Assembly (NCBI RefSeq): GCF_030815975.1
Contig: NZ_JAUSXL010000002.1
Span: 3,460,501 to 3,524,500, forward strand
Origin: Variovorax paradoxus
Lineage (GTDB): Bacteria; Pseudomonadota; Gammaproteobacteria; Burkholderiales; Burkholderiaceae_C
Length of the DNA: 64,000 bases
Reading direction: 5' to 3'
In this document: positions 20,282-30,100 of the stretch, in pieces
Position numbering within the stretch: the stretch's first letter is position 1
How the letters are laid out: each line of letters starts with the position of its first letter
The notes under the pieces: model-generated
Databases searched by the model: none
The model's input: only the letters and a program-made list of their open reading frames with translations
What the model was told of the DNA's origin: nothing
Program-made: the position numbers and the translations under genes

Positions 20282-21625
20282 ATGCACAGAATGCGCCTTC
20301 TGCATCTGTCTGACATCCACTTTCGCTCACCCGACTGCGAGACCCTGACCACCGACCGCAATCAGCCGTATCGAACGCTGCTTGCACAGGATGCGGTCGA
20401 GCTCTGCCGCGAAGGCGGCCCGGTCGACGCGATTCTGGTCGGAGGTGACATCGCCTTCAAGGGTGACCCCGCTGAATACGGGGTGGCACGCGCATGGTTG
20501 CTCGGCCTTGCACATCAATGCGGCTGTTCACCGGAGGGCATCTACGTCGTCCCAGGCAACCATGATATCGATCGGGGGGTATGCGCCAAGTCGCTGACCA
20601 TTTCCATCGCGCAGGACGCCATCGCTAAGGCGTCGGATGATGAGCGTGAGTCGATGATGAAACGTCAGCTCGCGGATGGAACCTTAGGCCAAGCCTTGTT
20701 TCAGCCAATGGCCGCCTACAACGAGTTCGCCGCGGGGTTCGACTGCAGCGTGTATCCCGAGCTTCCTTTTTGGATAGACGAAGTCGAGCTGGATATGGGC
20801 GTACGCCTTCGCCTGTTCGGACTGACGTCGACGCTCATTTCTGGGTTGGGTGGGCGCGACGATGGCCCAGGACGGCTGTACCTTGGCAGGCTGCAGACGG
20901 TGCTGAATCCCGAGCAAGATGTAGTCAATCTGGTGCTGTGCCATCACCCGCCATTGTGGTTCTCTGATCGAGACGACACCGACGACAACATCAATGATCG
21001 AGCCAAACTGCAGTTCTTCGGGCATGAGCATCGACAGCGCTGCACACCCACGCCGACCTACATGCGATTCCAGGCTGGAGCTGTGAACCCGGACGTTCAC
21101 GAGCGGGACTGGAAGCCGGGGTACAACTTGCTCGACATCTCCGTGCGCGGTGAAGGCCTGAATCGAACTTTGGACGTCCGCGCATTTGTACGGCATTTCC
21201 AGAAGGCACCTGAGATGTTCGTCGCACTACGACCGGATCGATTCCAGGAAGTTTGGACACACAGCATGCCACTTCCGCATCTGCCGCCGTTGGGCGAGCC
21301 TGCTGCGAAGGTTGAACCGATTGCGCCATACCCTGCCACCGCGGTGGCGGTAGCCGTACATGCGGCCGCCGCTATCGCAGTTCCAGCGGAACTCAAACCG
21401 GAGGTAACGATGCAAGGCCCGTCCACGCGCAACCTCATTTTCCGGTTCTGGGACCTGTCAATTGCTGAGCGCCGAGACATCATGTTGAAGCTCGCTCTGA
21501 TCGACGTCGCCGATCTTCGCGTGCCGGAGCCAGAGCTTTACAAGAAGGCGTTCAAACTGGCCGCGGCCCGCGGCCTCCTAGCCGAACTGGCCAGCGAAAT
21601 CGAACGCGTTGAAAACAGCCATTAA
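20282..21625 (+). CDS. Calcineurin-like metallophosphoesterase with C-terminal helical module (predicted effector)
   Basis: 447 residues. All metallophosphoesterase motifs are present: HLSDIHF (8-14), GGDIAFKGD, PGNHDID, CHHPP and FGHEHRQR. After a Pro/Ala-rich linker (about residues 340-375) comes a compact helical module, LIFRFWDLSIAERRDIMLKLALID to the end, which resembles effector-associated domains. By established knowledge of NTPase-centred conflict systems, such a protein is the toxic effector, likely cutting nucleic acid or nucleotides once released. It is first in an operon with an all-helical protein, two GTPases and a GAP1-like protein. ATG 20282 was chosen; ATG 20291 is possible. 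Confidence 0.8.
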   Translation: MHRMRLLHLSDIHFRSPDCETLTTDRNQPYRTLLAQDAVELCREGGPVDAILVGGDIAFKGDPAEYGVARAWLLGLAHQCGCSPEGIYVVPGNHDIDRGVCAKSLTISIAQDAIAKASDDERESMMKRQLADGTLGQALFQPMAAYNEFAAGFDCSVYPELPFWIDEVELDMGVRLRLFGLTSTLISGLGGRDDGPGRLYLGRLQTVLNPEQDVVNLVLCHHPPLWFSDRDDTDDNINDRAKLQFFGHEHRQRCTPTPTYMRFQAGAVNPDVHERDWKPGYNLLDISVRGEGLNRTLDVRAFVRHFQKAPEMFVALRPDRFQEVWTHSMPLPHLPPLGEPAAKVEPIAPYPATAVAVAVHAAAAIAVPAELKPEVTMQGPSTRNLIFRFWDLSIAERRDIMLKLALIDVADLRVPEPELYKKAFKLAAARGLLAELASEIERVENSH

Positions 21626-21630
21626 ACCGA

Positions 21631-21636
21631 AGGAGG
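21631..21636 (+). promoter_or_regulatory. Strong Shine-Dalgarno deciding the start of the all-helical gene
   Basis: AGGAGG lies 8 bases before a GTG at 21645. A TTG at 21609 is in frame upstream, but it falls inside the preceding gene and has no ribosome-binding site. The GTG is therefore taken as the start. Confidence 0.8.
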
Positions 21637-21644
21637 GGGAGACC

Positions 21645-22712
21645 GTGCAGGATCAATTCGACAGTTGGTATAGCGGCATGGAGTTCAGCGAGAACGCCGA
21701 TGTCCGCTCGCGGCGGTGGGCCAGCATCCAAAGCATCGCAAAGAACCCGACCGACACAAGGCTGGAAGTGCTGACGCGATTGGCATTTCGTACGAAGCTA
21801 CAGCCTTTGGCCGCTGAGGCGGGCCAAGTCCGCACCCAGTTGGCTGAGGGCGGTCCTGCGCTACAGGATGAGGAAGCCGCTCTCATCGCCGCAATGGCGC
21901 TCGCACTGATTCTCGATGAGAGAGACACGACGGCCGCCAAAGCTGCTGCGCTTGTCACCGGCGCATCGTGCGCTGGTCTTCGAGGGTTGCAACAGCCAAT
22001 GGACCTCGTGGGCATGGCTGTGAACGCACAGGCCCACCTCTCGGAAACCGCGCGCCGCAGGCCATCTCTCGAGCAGCAAAAGCTCGTCAATCCTCAGCTA
22101 GATGTCACTGCCAACCTCGACGCGCTGGCGGATGGGAACATCACCACGGTTCGCGCAGCATTGGAGGCCCTCAGTGGAGCTACCACCAAGATTCTTTCTG
22201 CCATGGCGTCAAGACAGCGCTCATTCGAGACGGCCGTACAGGGCTACGTGCGGGTTCAGGATGAGGAGCTCGACATCCTCTGGTGGCTGCAAGGTGGTCA
22301 GTGCGTTCGCTTCGGGTTGCCCTTCGCAGAGGTTCAGCCTGAATTCCGCCCAATCGTCTTCGCCGTCGAACTCGCGGCGCTGACGAGGGCGCTGCCGGGA
22401 CCGACCGCGTTTTCTTCCTTGCTGGTCCGTGCGGGAGTCGACAACACCGTTCGACTGACCATCCCGGCTGCGGTCCAAGGCCTGCCGCAGGAGTGGCTCG
22501 CGCGTGTTCTGCCAGAAGATCACACAGGCAAGGTGTCCACGACAACGACCCCGATCCTGGAAGCCGTCCGCCGGCGACAAGAGGCTGATGGCGCAGATAC
22601 TTGGGCTGCGGTGTGGAGTACGGTGACAGGCATTGACCAGACGACACCGTTGCCTGCTCTGCAGCTCTGCGAAGCGTTGTACCGCGAGCTGCTTCAGGTG
22701 ACGTTGGGATGA
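21645..22712 (+). CDS. GTPase-associated system all-helical protein (GASH-like)
   Basis: 355 residues, MQDQFDSWYSGMEFSENADVRSRRW at the start by eye, then almost entirely predicted helix with no catalytic motif. The FSENADVRSRRW opening, the ALA/LTRLAFRT blocks and the position between an effector and double-GTPase genes match the GASH component described by comparative genomics. Its role is thought to be a scaffold or sensor within a GTP-dependent conflict system. It starts with GTG behind AGGAGG, 19 bp after the effector stop, and its stop overlaps the next start as ATGA. Assignment to GASH is by recognition and context, not a search. Confidence 0.72.
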   Translation: MQDQFDSWYSGMEFSENADVRSRRWASIQSIAKNPTDTRLEVLTRLAFRTKLQPLAAEAGQVRTQLAEGGPALQDEEAALIAAMALALILDERDTTAAKAAALVTGASCAGLRGLQQPMDLVGMAVNAQAHLSETARRRPSLEQQKLVNPQLDVTANLDALADGNITTVRAALEALSGATTKILSAMASRQRSFETAVQGYVRVQDEELDILWWLQGGQCVRFGLPFAEVQPEFRPIVFAVELAALTRALPGPTAFSSLLVRAGVDNTVRLTIPAAVQGLPQEWLARVLPEDHTGKVSTTTTPILEAVRRRQEADGADTWAAVWSTVTGIDQTTPLPALQLCEALYRELLQVTLG

Positions 22713-23758
22713 GCGCCATGGAGGAGGAAGACGAAGCTCCCGCGACCCAATGCTCAAATCCCGATTGCAAGATCGCGTCTGGTGGTCGCTGCCTGGAAGG
22801 TTTTTCCGAGGCCTCCGCATGCCCTCAGTTCGGCAAGGCTTTACTCATCGTCCCAGCCGCTGCGCCAACTGGCGCACTATCTGCCCGTCCGGGAGTGAGA
22901 CTGCCGCATGCTGAGGCGCTGTCCATTAGCGAAGCGACCAACCTGCTCGGCAAGGGGCCGTGCAACGTGATTTCCCTGGTGGGACCGTTCGATTCAGGCA
23001 AGACCACCCTGATCGCGGGCATGTACGACCTGCTCCAACGGGGACCGGTAGGCGGCTACGCTTTCGCTGGATCGTCCACGATGCACTCGTTTGAACGTGC
23101 TTGCCACGACTCCAGGCGCGAGTCGGAGCGCGGCGAGGCGCACATGGAACGAACTGAGCGAGGCGAGGTGCTCTTCTTCCACGTCGACTTGGTCGACGAA
23201 GAGCGCGACGTCAAGCGCTCGGCGTTGTTTGGCAATCGTGCTGGGGAAGAGTACACACTCGTTCATGACGAGCTCGACCGGGCGAAGAACTACCCGGAAC
23301 TGAAACGCTCTGACGTGCTGACTGTGTTGGTTGACGGCGCCAAGCTGCTCGATGCCGGCGAGCGCCATCAAGTGCGCTCTCAGGTCCGTATGACGCTGCG
23401 AGCGTTCGTGGAGGTCGGCGTGGCGCCGCCCTGCCAACGCCTAGCGCTGGTTCTCACCAAGCTCGACGCGATCCGCAAGGACGATGCAGCTCGCGACGGT
23501 GCGCTACGCCATTTCGAAACACTCGTCGCCAATGTGCGGCTGGAGTACGCCGCCAAGTTCGCTCAGGTCCAGGATTTCAAGGTCGCCGCCTCGCCCAAAA
23601 CCACCAACGCTCAACGCGGAGAGGGAATGGCTGAGCTTCTCAGGTACTGGATGGCAGAGCCGTGCCGCAATGTACCTAACGCCATCGCGAAGGAAATCGT
23701 GCCCGCGGAGCGCGCGTTCGGAAGACTTCTTCCAATGGCCGCGAGGACCGGTTCATGA
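22709..23758 (+). CDS. Double-GTPase-type P-loop protein with N-terminal Cys cluster (DO-GTPase2-like)
   Basis: 349 residues. The N-terminus has Cys15, Cys20, Cys28 and Cys38, a probable zinc site. The P-loop is GPFDSGKT (92-99) within NVISLVGPFDSGKTTLIAGMYDLL. A guanine-specificity motif TKLD is in LVLTKLDAIRK (about residue 248). The sequence fits the TRAFAC-like GTPases that come in pairs in GAP1/GASH systems. It overlaps both neighbours by 4 bp (ATGA), so stoichiometric coupled translation is likely. No membrane segment is visible. Confidence 0.78.
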   Translation: MSAMEEEDEAPATQCSNPDCKIASGGRCLEGFSEASACPQFGKALLIVPAAAPTGALSARPGVRLPHAEALSISEATNLLGKGPCNVISLVGPFDSGKTTLIAGMYDLLQRGPVGGYAFAGSSTMHSFERACHDSRRESERGEAHMERTERGEVLFFHVDLVDEERDVKRSALFGNRAGEEYTLVHDELDRAKNYPELKRSDVLTVLVDGAKLLDAGERHQVRSQVRMTLRAFVEVGVAPPCQRLALVLTKLDAIRKDDAARDGALRHFETLVANVRLEYAAKFAQVQDFKVAASPKTTNAQRGEGMAELLRYWMAEPCRNVPNAIAKEIVPAERAFGRLLPMAARTGS

Positions 23759-24612
23759 CCGTACAAGACATCGTAGTGTTAGGTCTGCCAGGGTCTGGTA
23801 AGACTACCTTCCTCGCAGCGCTGTGGCATCTCCTGACGTCCGGTGAAGTCAGCACGAAGTTGAACCTCGTTAGATTGAAGGCTGACCAATCGGCGCATCT
23901 CAACGAGATTGCGGCCCTTTGGCGCAAGGCCAAGGTTCAGGAGCGCACCCTCCATGCGGGCGACCGCACCGTGACGATGTGGCTGCAAGCAGAGGGCGAC
24001 CCGGAGTTTCAACTGTCGTTTCCAGACCTCGCAGGCGAGTCGTTTCAGGAGATGTGGGAGGGTCGCGAATGCTCGCCTGAGGTCGCGGCATCAATGCGTA
24101 GCAGCGGCGTGCTGCTGTTCGTCCATGCGGACAAAATCAAACCGCCCGGCTGGATCATCGACGACATTGAAGATGCGGAAGCGATGGGGCTTACTATCGA
24201 ACCTGGGAAGCCAATTCCCTGGTCCGCACGCCTTGCACCGACACAGGTCAAGCTCGTCGACCTCCTCCAGTCACTGCAGTCCGCAACGTTGGACGTCGGC
24301 CCCCGTCGCGTGGCCATCGTGCTATCCGCATGGGACAAAGCCGCAGGCGCTGGAAGGCAACCCGACGCCTACCTGGCGGCACACCTGCCGCTGCTCCAGC
24401 AATATCTGAAGCACGGTCTCGACAAGGCATGGAACATGAAGGTGTTTGGGGTCAGCGCTCAAGGCGGGGTCTACGATGAACAGGGCAAGCCAGTAAAGGA
24501 TGAGGCCCAACGCATCAGGGAAATGGACGTTCCGTCCGAGCGCATCTCGGTCGTCTCCGCTGGCGGCCGGTCGCATGACCTGACGGAGCCACTTCAGTGG
24601 CTGCTGGCTTGA
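23755..24612 (+). CDS. Double-GTPase-type P-loop protein (DO-GTPase1-like)
   Basis: 285 residues. The P-loop GLPGSGKT is at 10-17, a DxxG-type switch is in FPDLAGESFQEMW (about 90), and LSAWDK occupies the place of the guanine-recognition motif. This second GTPase of the operon is the expected partner of the one upstream, and the two probably form a GTP-controlled complex that restrains or fires the effector. ATG overlaps the preceding stop as ATGA. Loss of a canonical NKxD may mean altered nucleotide specificity. Confidence 0.78.
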   Translation: MTVQDIVVLGLPGSGKTTFLAALWHLLTSGEVSTKLNLVRLKADQSAHLNEIAALWRKAKVQERTLHAGDRTVTMWLQAEGDPEFQLSFPDLAGESFQEMWEGRECSPEVAASMRSSGVLLFVHADKIKPPGWIIDDIEDAEAMGLTIEPGKPIPWSARLAPTQVKLVDLLQSLQSATLDVGPRRVAIVLSAWDKAAGAGRQPDAYLAAHLPLLQQYLKHGLDKAWNMKVFGVSAQGGVYDEQGKPVKDEAQRIREMDVPSERISVVSAGGRSHDLTEPLQWLLA

Positions 24613-24619
24613 GGTAGTT

Positions 24620-26680
24620 GTGGGCACCACCGTCCATCAAGCTCTGCACGGCTATTCCGAGGGCCATAGGCAGTTCGCGTGCTCCGCCAAATTGGCCCCC
24701 AACGACGCGCGCCATGTCCTCGTTATGAGCGATTCGTCGGGAGCCGGCGTGACCGCAGAAGGCATCTCCTACCTTACGGGCTACCCGCTACAGGAGTCCG
24801 GGCTCTATGCCCTGGCGCGTACCTGGCCGGCGCCAGAGATGCCGAGGCCTGGATGCGTCTGGACGCACACGCTGTTTATCGAGTTCGCCGACCTAGCGTT
24901 GTTGGATAGTCCGTCACAGCTCGAGCAATTGTTCAGGGTTCCATCGGTCGAGACGTCGAGAACCTACGGCGTCAGTGTGGACCTCACTGCAGCCGCTCCC
25001 GCCACCCGCGCACTCACGCCCAATGAGGTGTCGCTGTTCCAGCGGCTCGCCACCGCACTGTACGAACATCCGCGCGAGCAGGTGTGGGCGAGAAGAGCCG
25101 GCGACAGATTCGTTGACGACATGGTACTTCGGCTCTGGGACCTGCAGTGGCCGCGTCTGAGGCGGTCGTTCAGGTTCTGTACCCTGACGACGCGCGACCG
25201 TTCACAGGAGGGCTCGCTGTTCGACTTGCAGCTGTGTGCCGAGTCTTTGCCCCGACTGAGGTTTCCAGAGCAAGCCGACGGCATTGAAGCCAACACGATC
25301 TCTATTGAGCCATGGCTAGTACAACTCGTCGAGTACGCCGACCGTCCCTCCGCTACCGGGTTCCGAGAGGCCCTACGCTTGCTGGGCACCGACGTGCTTG
25401 GCGGGCGCGAAGCAATGCGGTCGATTTGCAGCTTGCAAGCAGTCCTCGCACGGCGTGAGCCTGCGGCAGTTGAGGAAGCCATCGCATTGGTTCAGTCCAG
25501 TGCACCTCTGTCCTCCTCCAAGGTCGCGCAGGTGATGGTCGTCAGCGCCGTGCTCTCGCGTTCGGACGAACTCAGTCCGGACGCGCTCGGGTATGTCGTG
25601 ACCAACCTAGACCTTGTGAGCGACGAAGAACTCGCTCAACACGCCAGCCGGCTTGCGCGCAGCCTTTGGACGAGCTCGCCGCCAAGACTGGTGGAGTTGC
25701 TTTTCGACCAGCGCCCGACCGTGCAGGCTGCGATACGGGAAGCTGCACAAGACATCAGCGTTGCGGAACTTGCCCAGAGTCTGGTTCCAGGGACGGAATG
25801 GCTGTGGCGCTTGCTTCAGGTGCGTCCCGACCTGACCGAGACACCGGAGTTCTGGCGGCGAACACAGCCGCGCGCCTCTGAAATCGAAGATGCGGGGATC
25901 AAACTCCAGGGAGGCATCACGCTGGAGTCAGCTGTATTAGGGCTTCACGATGAACTCGCCATTGAGTCAGTCGCCCGTTGTTTCGGGGCACTTGCTGTGC
26001 TCGAGACTCTTCAGCGGCTGATGACAACCTTGCAAGAGTTACCTCAGGTTCTAACGTGGGTAAAGCATGCTTGCCGCGATGTTGGTGGTGCGGCCAGCTT
26101 CCTCGCCCACGTCAGGACGCCGAGCGCGCAACTAGTCGGTGCCATCTCGAATGAACTTGCGCCGGACGCAATTCCCAATGACTACGGAATCGACCCCTGG
26201 TTCACGGCCCTGGCCGACCTGCAGAGTCAGGGGACTCTACCGCTCGAGATCGTTGCCTACGGATTCAGGCGAGGCCTTGGCTACCGTACACGAAGCGCAG
26301 GGCCTCTGCTGCGTCTGACCTTCGACGCCATGCATTGCTCCGCGATAGCCGGCTCATTCAATGACACGAAGTGGCAGCAATTTCGCGATTCTCTTCCTTG
26401 GGTGAAACCAGCCGATGCTTGGGATGTTGCTTTGCGCTTGCGACTTGCCGTAGGGAAGAGAAGCGTCGAGGCGGCAGTACGCGCCGAGGACTATGTCGGG
26501 ATCACAGCGGACGACCAAGTGTTCCTGTCCCTGATGACTGCAACTTGGGAGCATTGGGGTGGTCAACGTTATCTGAAGAAGATTGCCGAAGAACTACAGG
26601 AAACTTCTGAGTCACAGTTGATTCCGCGTTGCACACTCCTGGTGAGTTACATCGACCGGCACTCACGTTGGTGGAAATAG
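24620..26680 (+). CDS. GTPase-associated protein 1 (GAP1-N/M/C-like)
   Basis: 686 residues, GTG start 7 bp after the GTPase gene. The N-terminal block HQALHGYSEGHRQFACSAKL followed by VLVMSDSSGAG and YLTGYPLQESGLYALARTW is the GAP1 N-terminal signature. The rest is a long helical region that presumably senses the trigger. In the published comparative analysis GAP1 accompanies the double GTPases and GASH; its biochemical activity is not known. It is the last gene of the operon and is followed by non-coding DNA with the right cassette repeat. Confidence 0.8.
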   Translation: MGTTVHQALHGYSEGHRQFACSAKLAPNDARHVLVMSDSSGAGVTAEGISYLTGYPLQESGLYALARTWPAPEMPRPGCVWTHTLFIEFADLALLDSPSQLEQLFRVPSVETSRTYGVSVDLTAAAPATRALTPNEVSLFQRLATALYEHPREQVWARRAGDRFVDDMVLRLWDLQWPRLRRSFRFCTLTTRDRSQEGSLFDLQLCAESLPRLRFPEQADGIEANTISIEPWLVQLVEYADRPSATGFREALRLLGTDVLGGREAMRSICSLQAVLARREPAAVEEAIALVQSSAPLSSSKVAQVMVVSAVLSRSDELSPDALGYVVTNLDLVSDEELAQHASRLARSLWTSSPPRLVELLFDQRPTVQAAIREAAQDISVAELAQSLVPGTEWLWRLLQVRPDLTETPEFWRRTQPRASEIEDAGIKLQGGITLESAVLGLHDELAIESVARCFGALAVLETLQRLMTTLQELPQVLTWVKHACRDVGGAASFLAHVRTPSAQLVGAISNELAPDAIPNDYGIDPWFTALADLQSQGTLPLEIVAYGFRRGLGYRTRSAGPLLRLTFDAMHCSAIAGSFNDTKWQQFRDSLPWVKPADAWDVALRLRLAVGKRSVEAAVRAEDYVGITADDQVFLSLMTATWEHWGGQRYLKKIAEELQETSESQLIPRCTLLVSYIDRHSRWWK

Positions 26681-26788
26681 TGGCGGCGGTACTCTGCGGA
26701 ACGTCGAATTAGCGCTGTATACCCCTATATAGACGTCGGCTCCACCGTGAGAGCAGTCACTCGCCGGCTTGCCTGCGCATGACCGCTC

Positions 26789-26834
26789 TCAGTCTGGAGC
26801 GGGCACACCTGAAGGGCGGCTACGCAGCGGTTGC
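26789..26834. repeat. 46-bp direct repeat, right copy
   Basis: Same orientation as 19967-20012, 45 of 46 bases identical; sequence similarity fades on both sides. The distance between copies is about 6.8 kb, the length of the GTPase operon plus flanks. Confidence 0.9.
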
Positions 26835-27056
26835 TGTCGACCACTGCCGACGGGCGAGATCACGATGACTGCCACCTTGCAGTCGTTCGATCCGGCGCCT
26901 CGCACGGTACCGAACGGCCGCTGTACGAGGTGATCCAGTCGCAGGACCTGCAAGGAGCAGTTGGCGCTACGCCAGCGACTGCTTCGAGGCTGTTCGAACT
27001 CGCAGTCCAGACCCAAAGCGGGCTCTGGCCTTTCCTGCGTTCCTAACGTCGATGCC

Positions 27057-27078
27057 GCGCTATCTTCCTAGATAGCGC
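27057..27078. repeat. Perfect 9-bp inverted repeat
   Basis: GCGCTATCT-TCCT-AGATAGCGC. There is no T-run, so it is not a standard intrinsic terminator; it could be an operator or the residue of a mobile-element end. Confidence 0.6.
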
Positions 27079-27170
27079 GAGCCAGTTCTGCAAGCTGTGG
27101 TGTCGTGAGTTTTCCCAGTTCCGTCGGGTGATGGCATGATCCGTTAACTTGTTAGCACACGTCATCTGAG

Positions 27171-30100
27171 ATGCAATTTGTTCGTCACGGCCCCGATATC
27201 CCCGAACGGCTTTTGCAGGCTCACGAAGACGGGCGCGTAGTGTTCTTCTGTGGCGCGGGTATTTCGTACCCCGCGCGGCTGCCCGGCTTTTCCGGTCTGG
27301 TGGAGAGGCTCTATCAAGCCCTTTCGTTCACGCCCAATCTGGTGCAGCAGTCCGCGATCAAGGCCGGGCAGTTCGACACCGCCATCGGCCTGTTGGAAGC
27401 GGATGTCGTCGGTGGCCGAGGAAGAGTGCGCAGCGAACTGGCGACCATCCTGACGCCTAACCTCACGGCCCCGAACGCGATGGCCACACACGAAGCCCTG
27501 CTGACGCTGGCGCACAACCGCGAGGGCCGCACACGACTCATCACCACCAACTTCGACCGTCTGTTCGAGGAAGTCAAGACGGCGAAATCGCTGTCGTTTC
27601 CAGACTTCAAGGCTCCTCTACTCCCCGTGCCGAAAACCCGATGGGACGGCCTGGTGTATCTACACGGGCTGTTGCCTGTTACGGCAGCGGTAGGCGATCT
27701 GGATCGGCTGGTGGTTTCCAGCGGAGACTTCGGGCTGGCCTACCTGACAGAACGCTGGGCCGCACGTTTCGTGAGCGAACTGTTTCGCAACTTCACCGTC
27801 TGCTTCGTCGGCTACAGCATCAACGATCCGGTGTTGCGCTACATGATGGATGCGTTGGCCGCCGACCGTCTGCTTGGGGAGTCTCCGCCGGAGATGTTCG
27901 CTTTCGGCAGCTATTCCAAAGGTAAGGAGGTGGATCGCGCCAGCGAGTGGAAGGCGAAGAACGTCACTCCCATTCTCTATCGCGAGCACCAGCATCACAC
28001 CTATTTACACAAGACCCTGCGCGCTTGGGCCAACACTTACCGCGACGGCGTACGCGGCAAGGAACGTATCGTCGTCGAATGCGCAATCGCCCTCCCATTG
28101 GCGAGCACGAAGCAGGACGACTTCGTCGGGCGGATGTTGTGGGTGTTGAGCGATCCGGGCGGCTTGCCCGCAAAGCGGTTCGCGGAACTCGACCCCGTAC
28201 CGTCGCTGGACTGGCTGGAGCCGCTGAGTGAGGAACTCTATCGCCATGCCGACCTGGGACGATTCAGTGTGTTGCCCCAAACTGCGGTGAACGACAAGCT
28301 TGCCTACAGCTTGATCAGCAGGCCCAGCCCATACCCGCTCGCGCCGTGGATGAGGATTGTCGACGCTGGGCATCGCAGCAGCGGCTGGGATGCGGTGATG
28401 TTCCAACTTGCCCGTTGGCTGCTCCGTCACCTCGACGACCCAAAGCTGTTGATCTGGCTGACCAAGCGCGGTGGTCAATTGCACGACCAATTGATCTGGT
28501 TGATCGAACGCCGTCTCGACGAACTGGACAAGCTCGCAAACGGCGGTAACACCACCGAATTGGATCGCATTCGAGCGAATGCACCCAATGCCATTCCCCG
28601 TTCCGCGATGCGAACGCTCTGGCGCTTGGTGCTCAACGGGCATATGAGATCCGGGCTGCGTGAACTAAGCCTCTACCGTTGGCGCGATCAATTCAAGCAC
28701 TATGGATTGACCGCTAGCGTGCGCTTGGCTCTTCGCGAAACTTTGGCACCTTGCCTGTCATTGCGCGAGCCGTTCCGCTGGTCTGGCGCGGACGATGACG
28801 ACGAAGCGCAGGATCGCATCAAGAACATTGTGGAGTGGGAAGTTGTGCTGGCATCGGATCACGTCCATTCCGGCCTGCGCGACATGCCCAAGAATGAACA
28901 GTGGACCGCGGCACTGCCGGAACTGCTGAGCGACTTCAGCGCGTTGCTGCGCGACGCGCTCGACTTGATGCGTGAGCTTGGCGGTGTGGATAGCGAGAAC
29001 GATCATTCGTATGTCCATCAACCTTCGATTTCAGATCACTCACAGAACAAGGACTTCCACGACTGGACGGCGTTGATCGAACTGACCCGCGATGCGTGGT
29101 TGGCCGCCGCCGCGAAGTCGCCGGAACGAGCGCGCATCGTGGCCGAGACTTGGGCGCACGTGGCGTATCCGGTATTTCGACGCCTCGCGCTGTTTGCCGC
29201 CGCACAGGGGCGTGTCATTTCGCTTCGGCAAGCTCTCGACTGGCTGTTGGCGGATGAGCGGCGGTGGCTCTGGTCGGAGGAGACCAGACGCGAAACCATG
29301 CGCCTGCTGGTTTCTTTGGCACCGCAACTGGATGCAGCGATGCTGGTCGAACTGGAGCAGGCCATTCTGTCCGGGCCGCCCCGCGATCTGTACCGCGACA
29401 ATATCGAGCCCGATGCTTGGAACAACATCGTTGATCACGGCGTATGGCTGCGGCTTGCGAAAATGATCCAAGCAGGCGCAACCCTCAGCGAAGCGGGACA
29501 GTCACGGCTCCATGCCCTCTCAGCACAGAACCCGTGGCAGCTTGCAACGGATGAGAGTGACGAATTTCCCATCTGGATGGGAGGCGGTTGGGTCGGTGAC
29601 CGCGATCCGTGGAAGCCATTTACTCCTATTCCGCGCACACGGCGTGGTGTTCTGAACTATCTGTTAGTGCATCCCGCTTTGGAAGACTCGCAGCAGGATG
29701 ACTGGCGCAAGCTGTGTTCGGAGATGTTTCAGGCAACGGCCTACGCGTTATGCAAGCTCGCGCAGCAGAACAATTGGCCGGTCGAACGCTGGCGCGATGC
29801 GCTGCAAGCCTGGGCAGAAGAAGCGATGCGTGACCGTTCATGGCGATTCATGGCTCCAGCTATCGTCGATGCCCCTGATGACTTGGTGCAAGCCCTGTCC
29901 CATGGCGTCAGTTTGTGGCTACGAGCTGTGGCGAAAACCTTCAACGGCCATGAAGACCACTTCCTGACGCTTGCTCAGCGCATCTTGGGCTTGGATTTCG
30001 AGGACGATGGCGATACTGACGATCCGGTCTTCCGCGCCATCAATCATCCCGTCGGCCATGTGACGCAGGCATTGCTGGACTGGTGGTATCGCCAAGAACT

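Larger units (their letters stand above)
26681..27170. other. Non-coding spacer carrying the right cassette repeat
   Basis: 490 bp between the GAP1-like gene and the SIR2 gene. It holds the second 46-bp repeat (26789-26834) and a perfect 9-bp hairpin (27057-27078). The promoter of the SIR2 gene should lie in its last 100 bp. No gene is supported. Confidence 0.5.
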
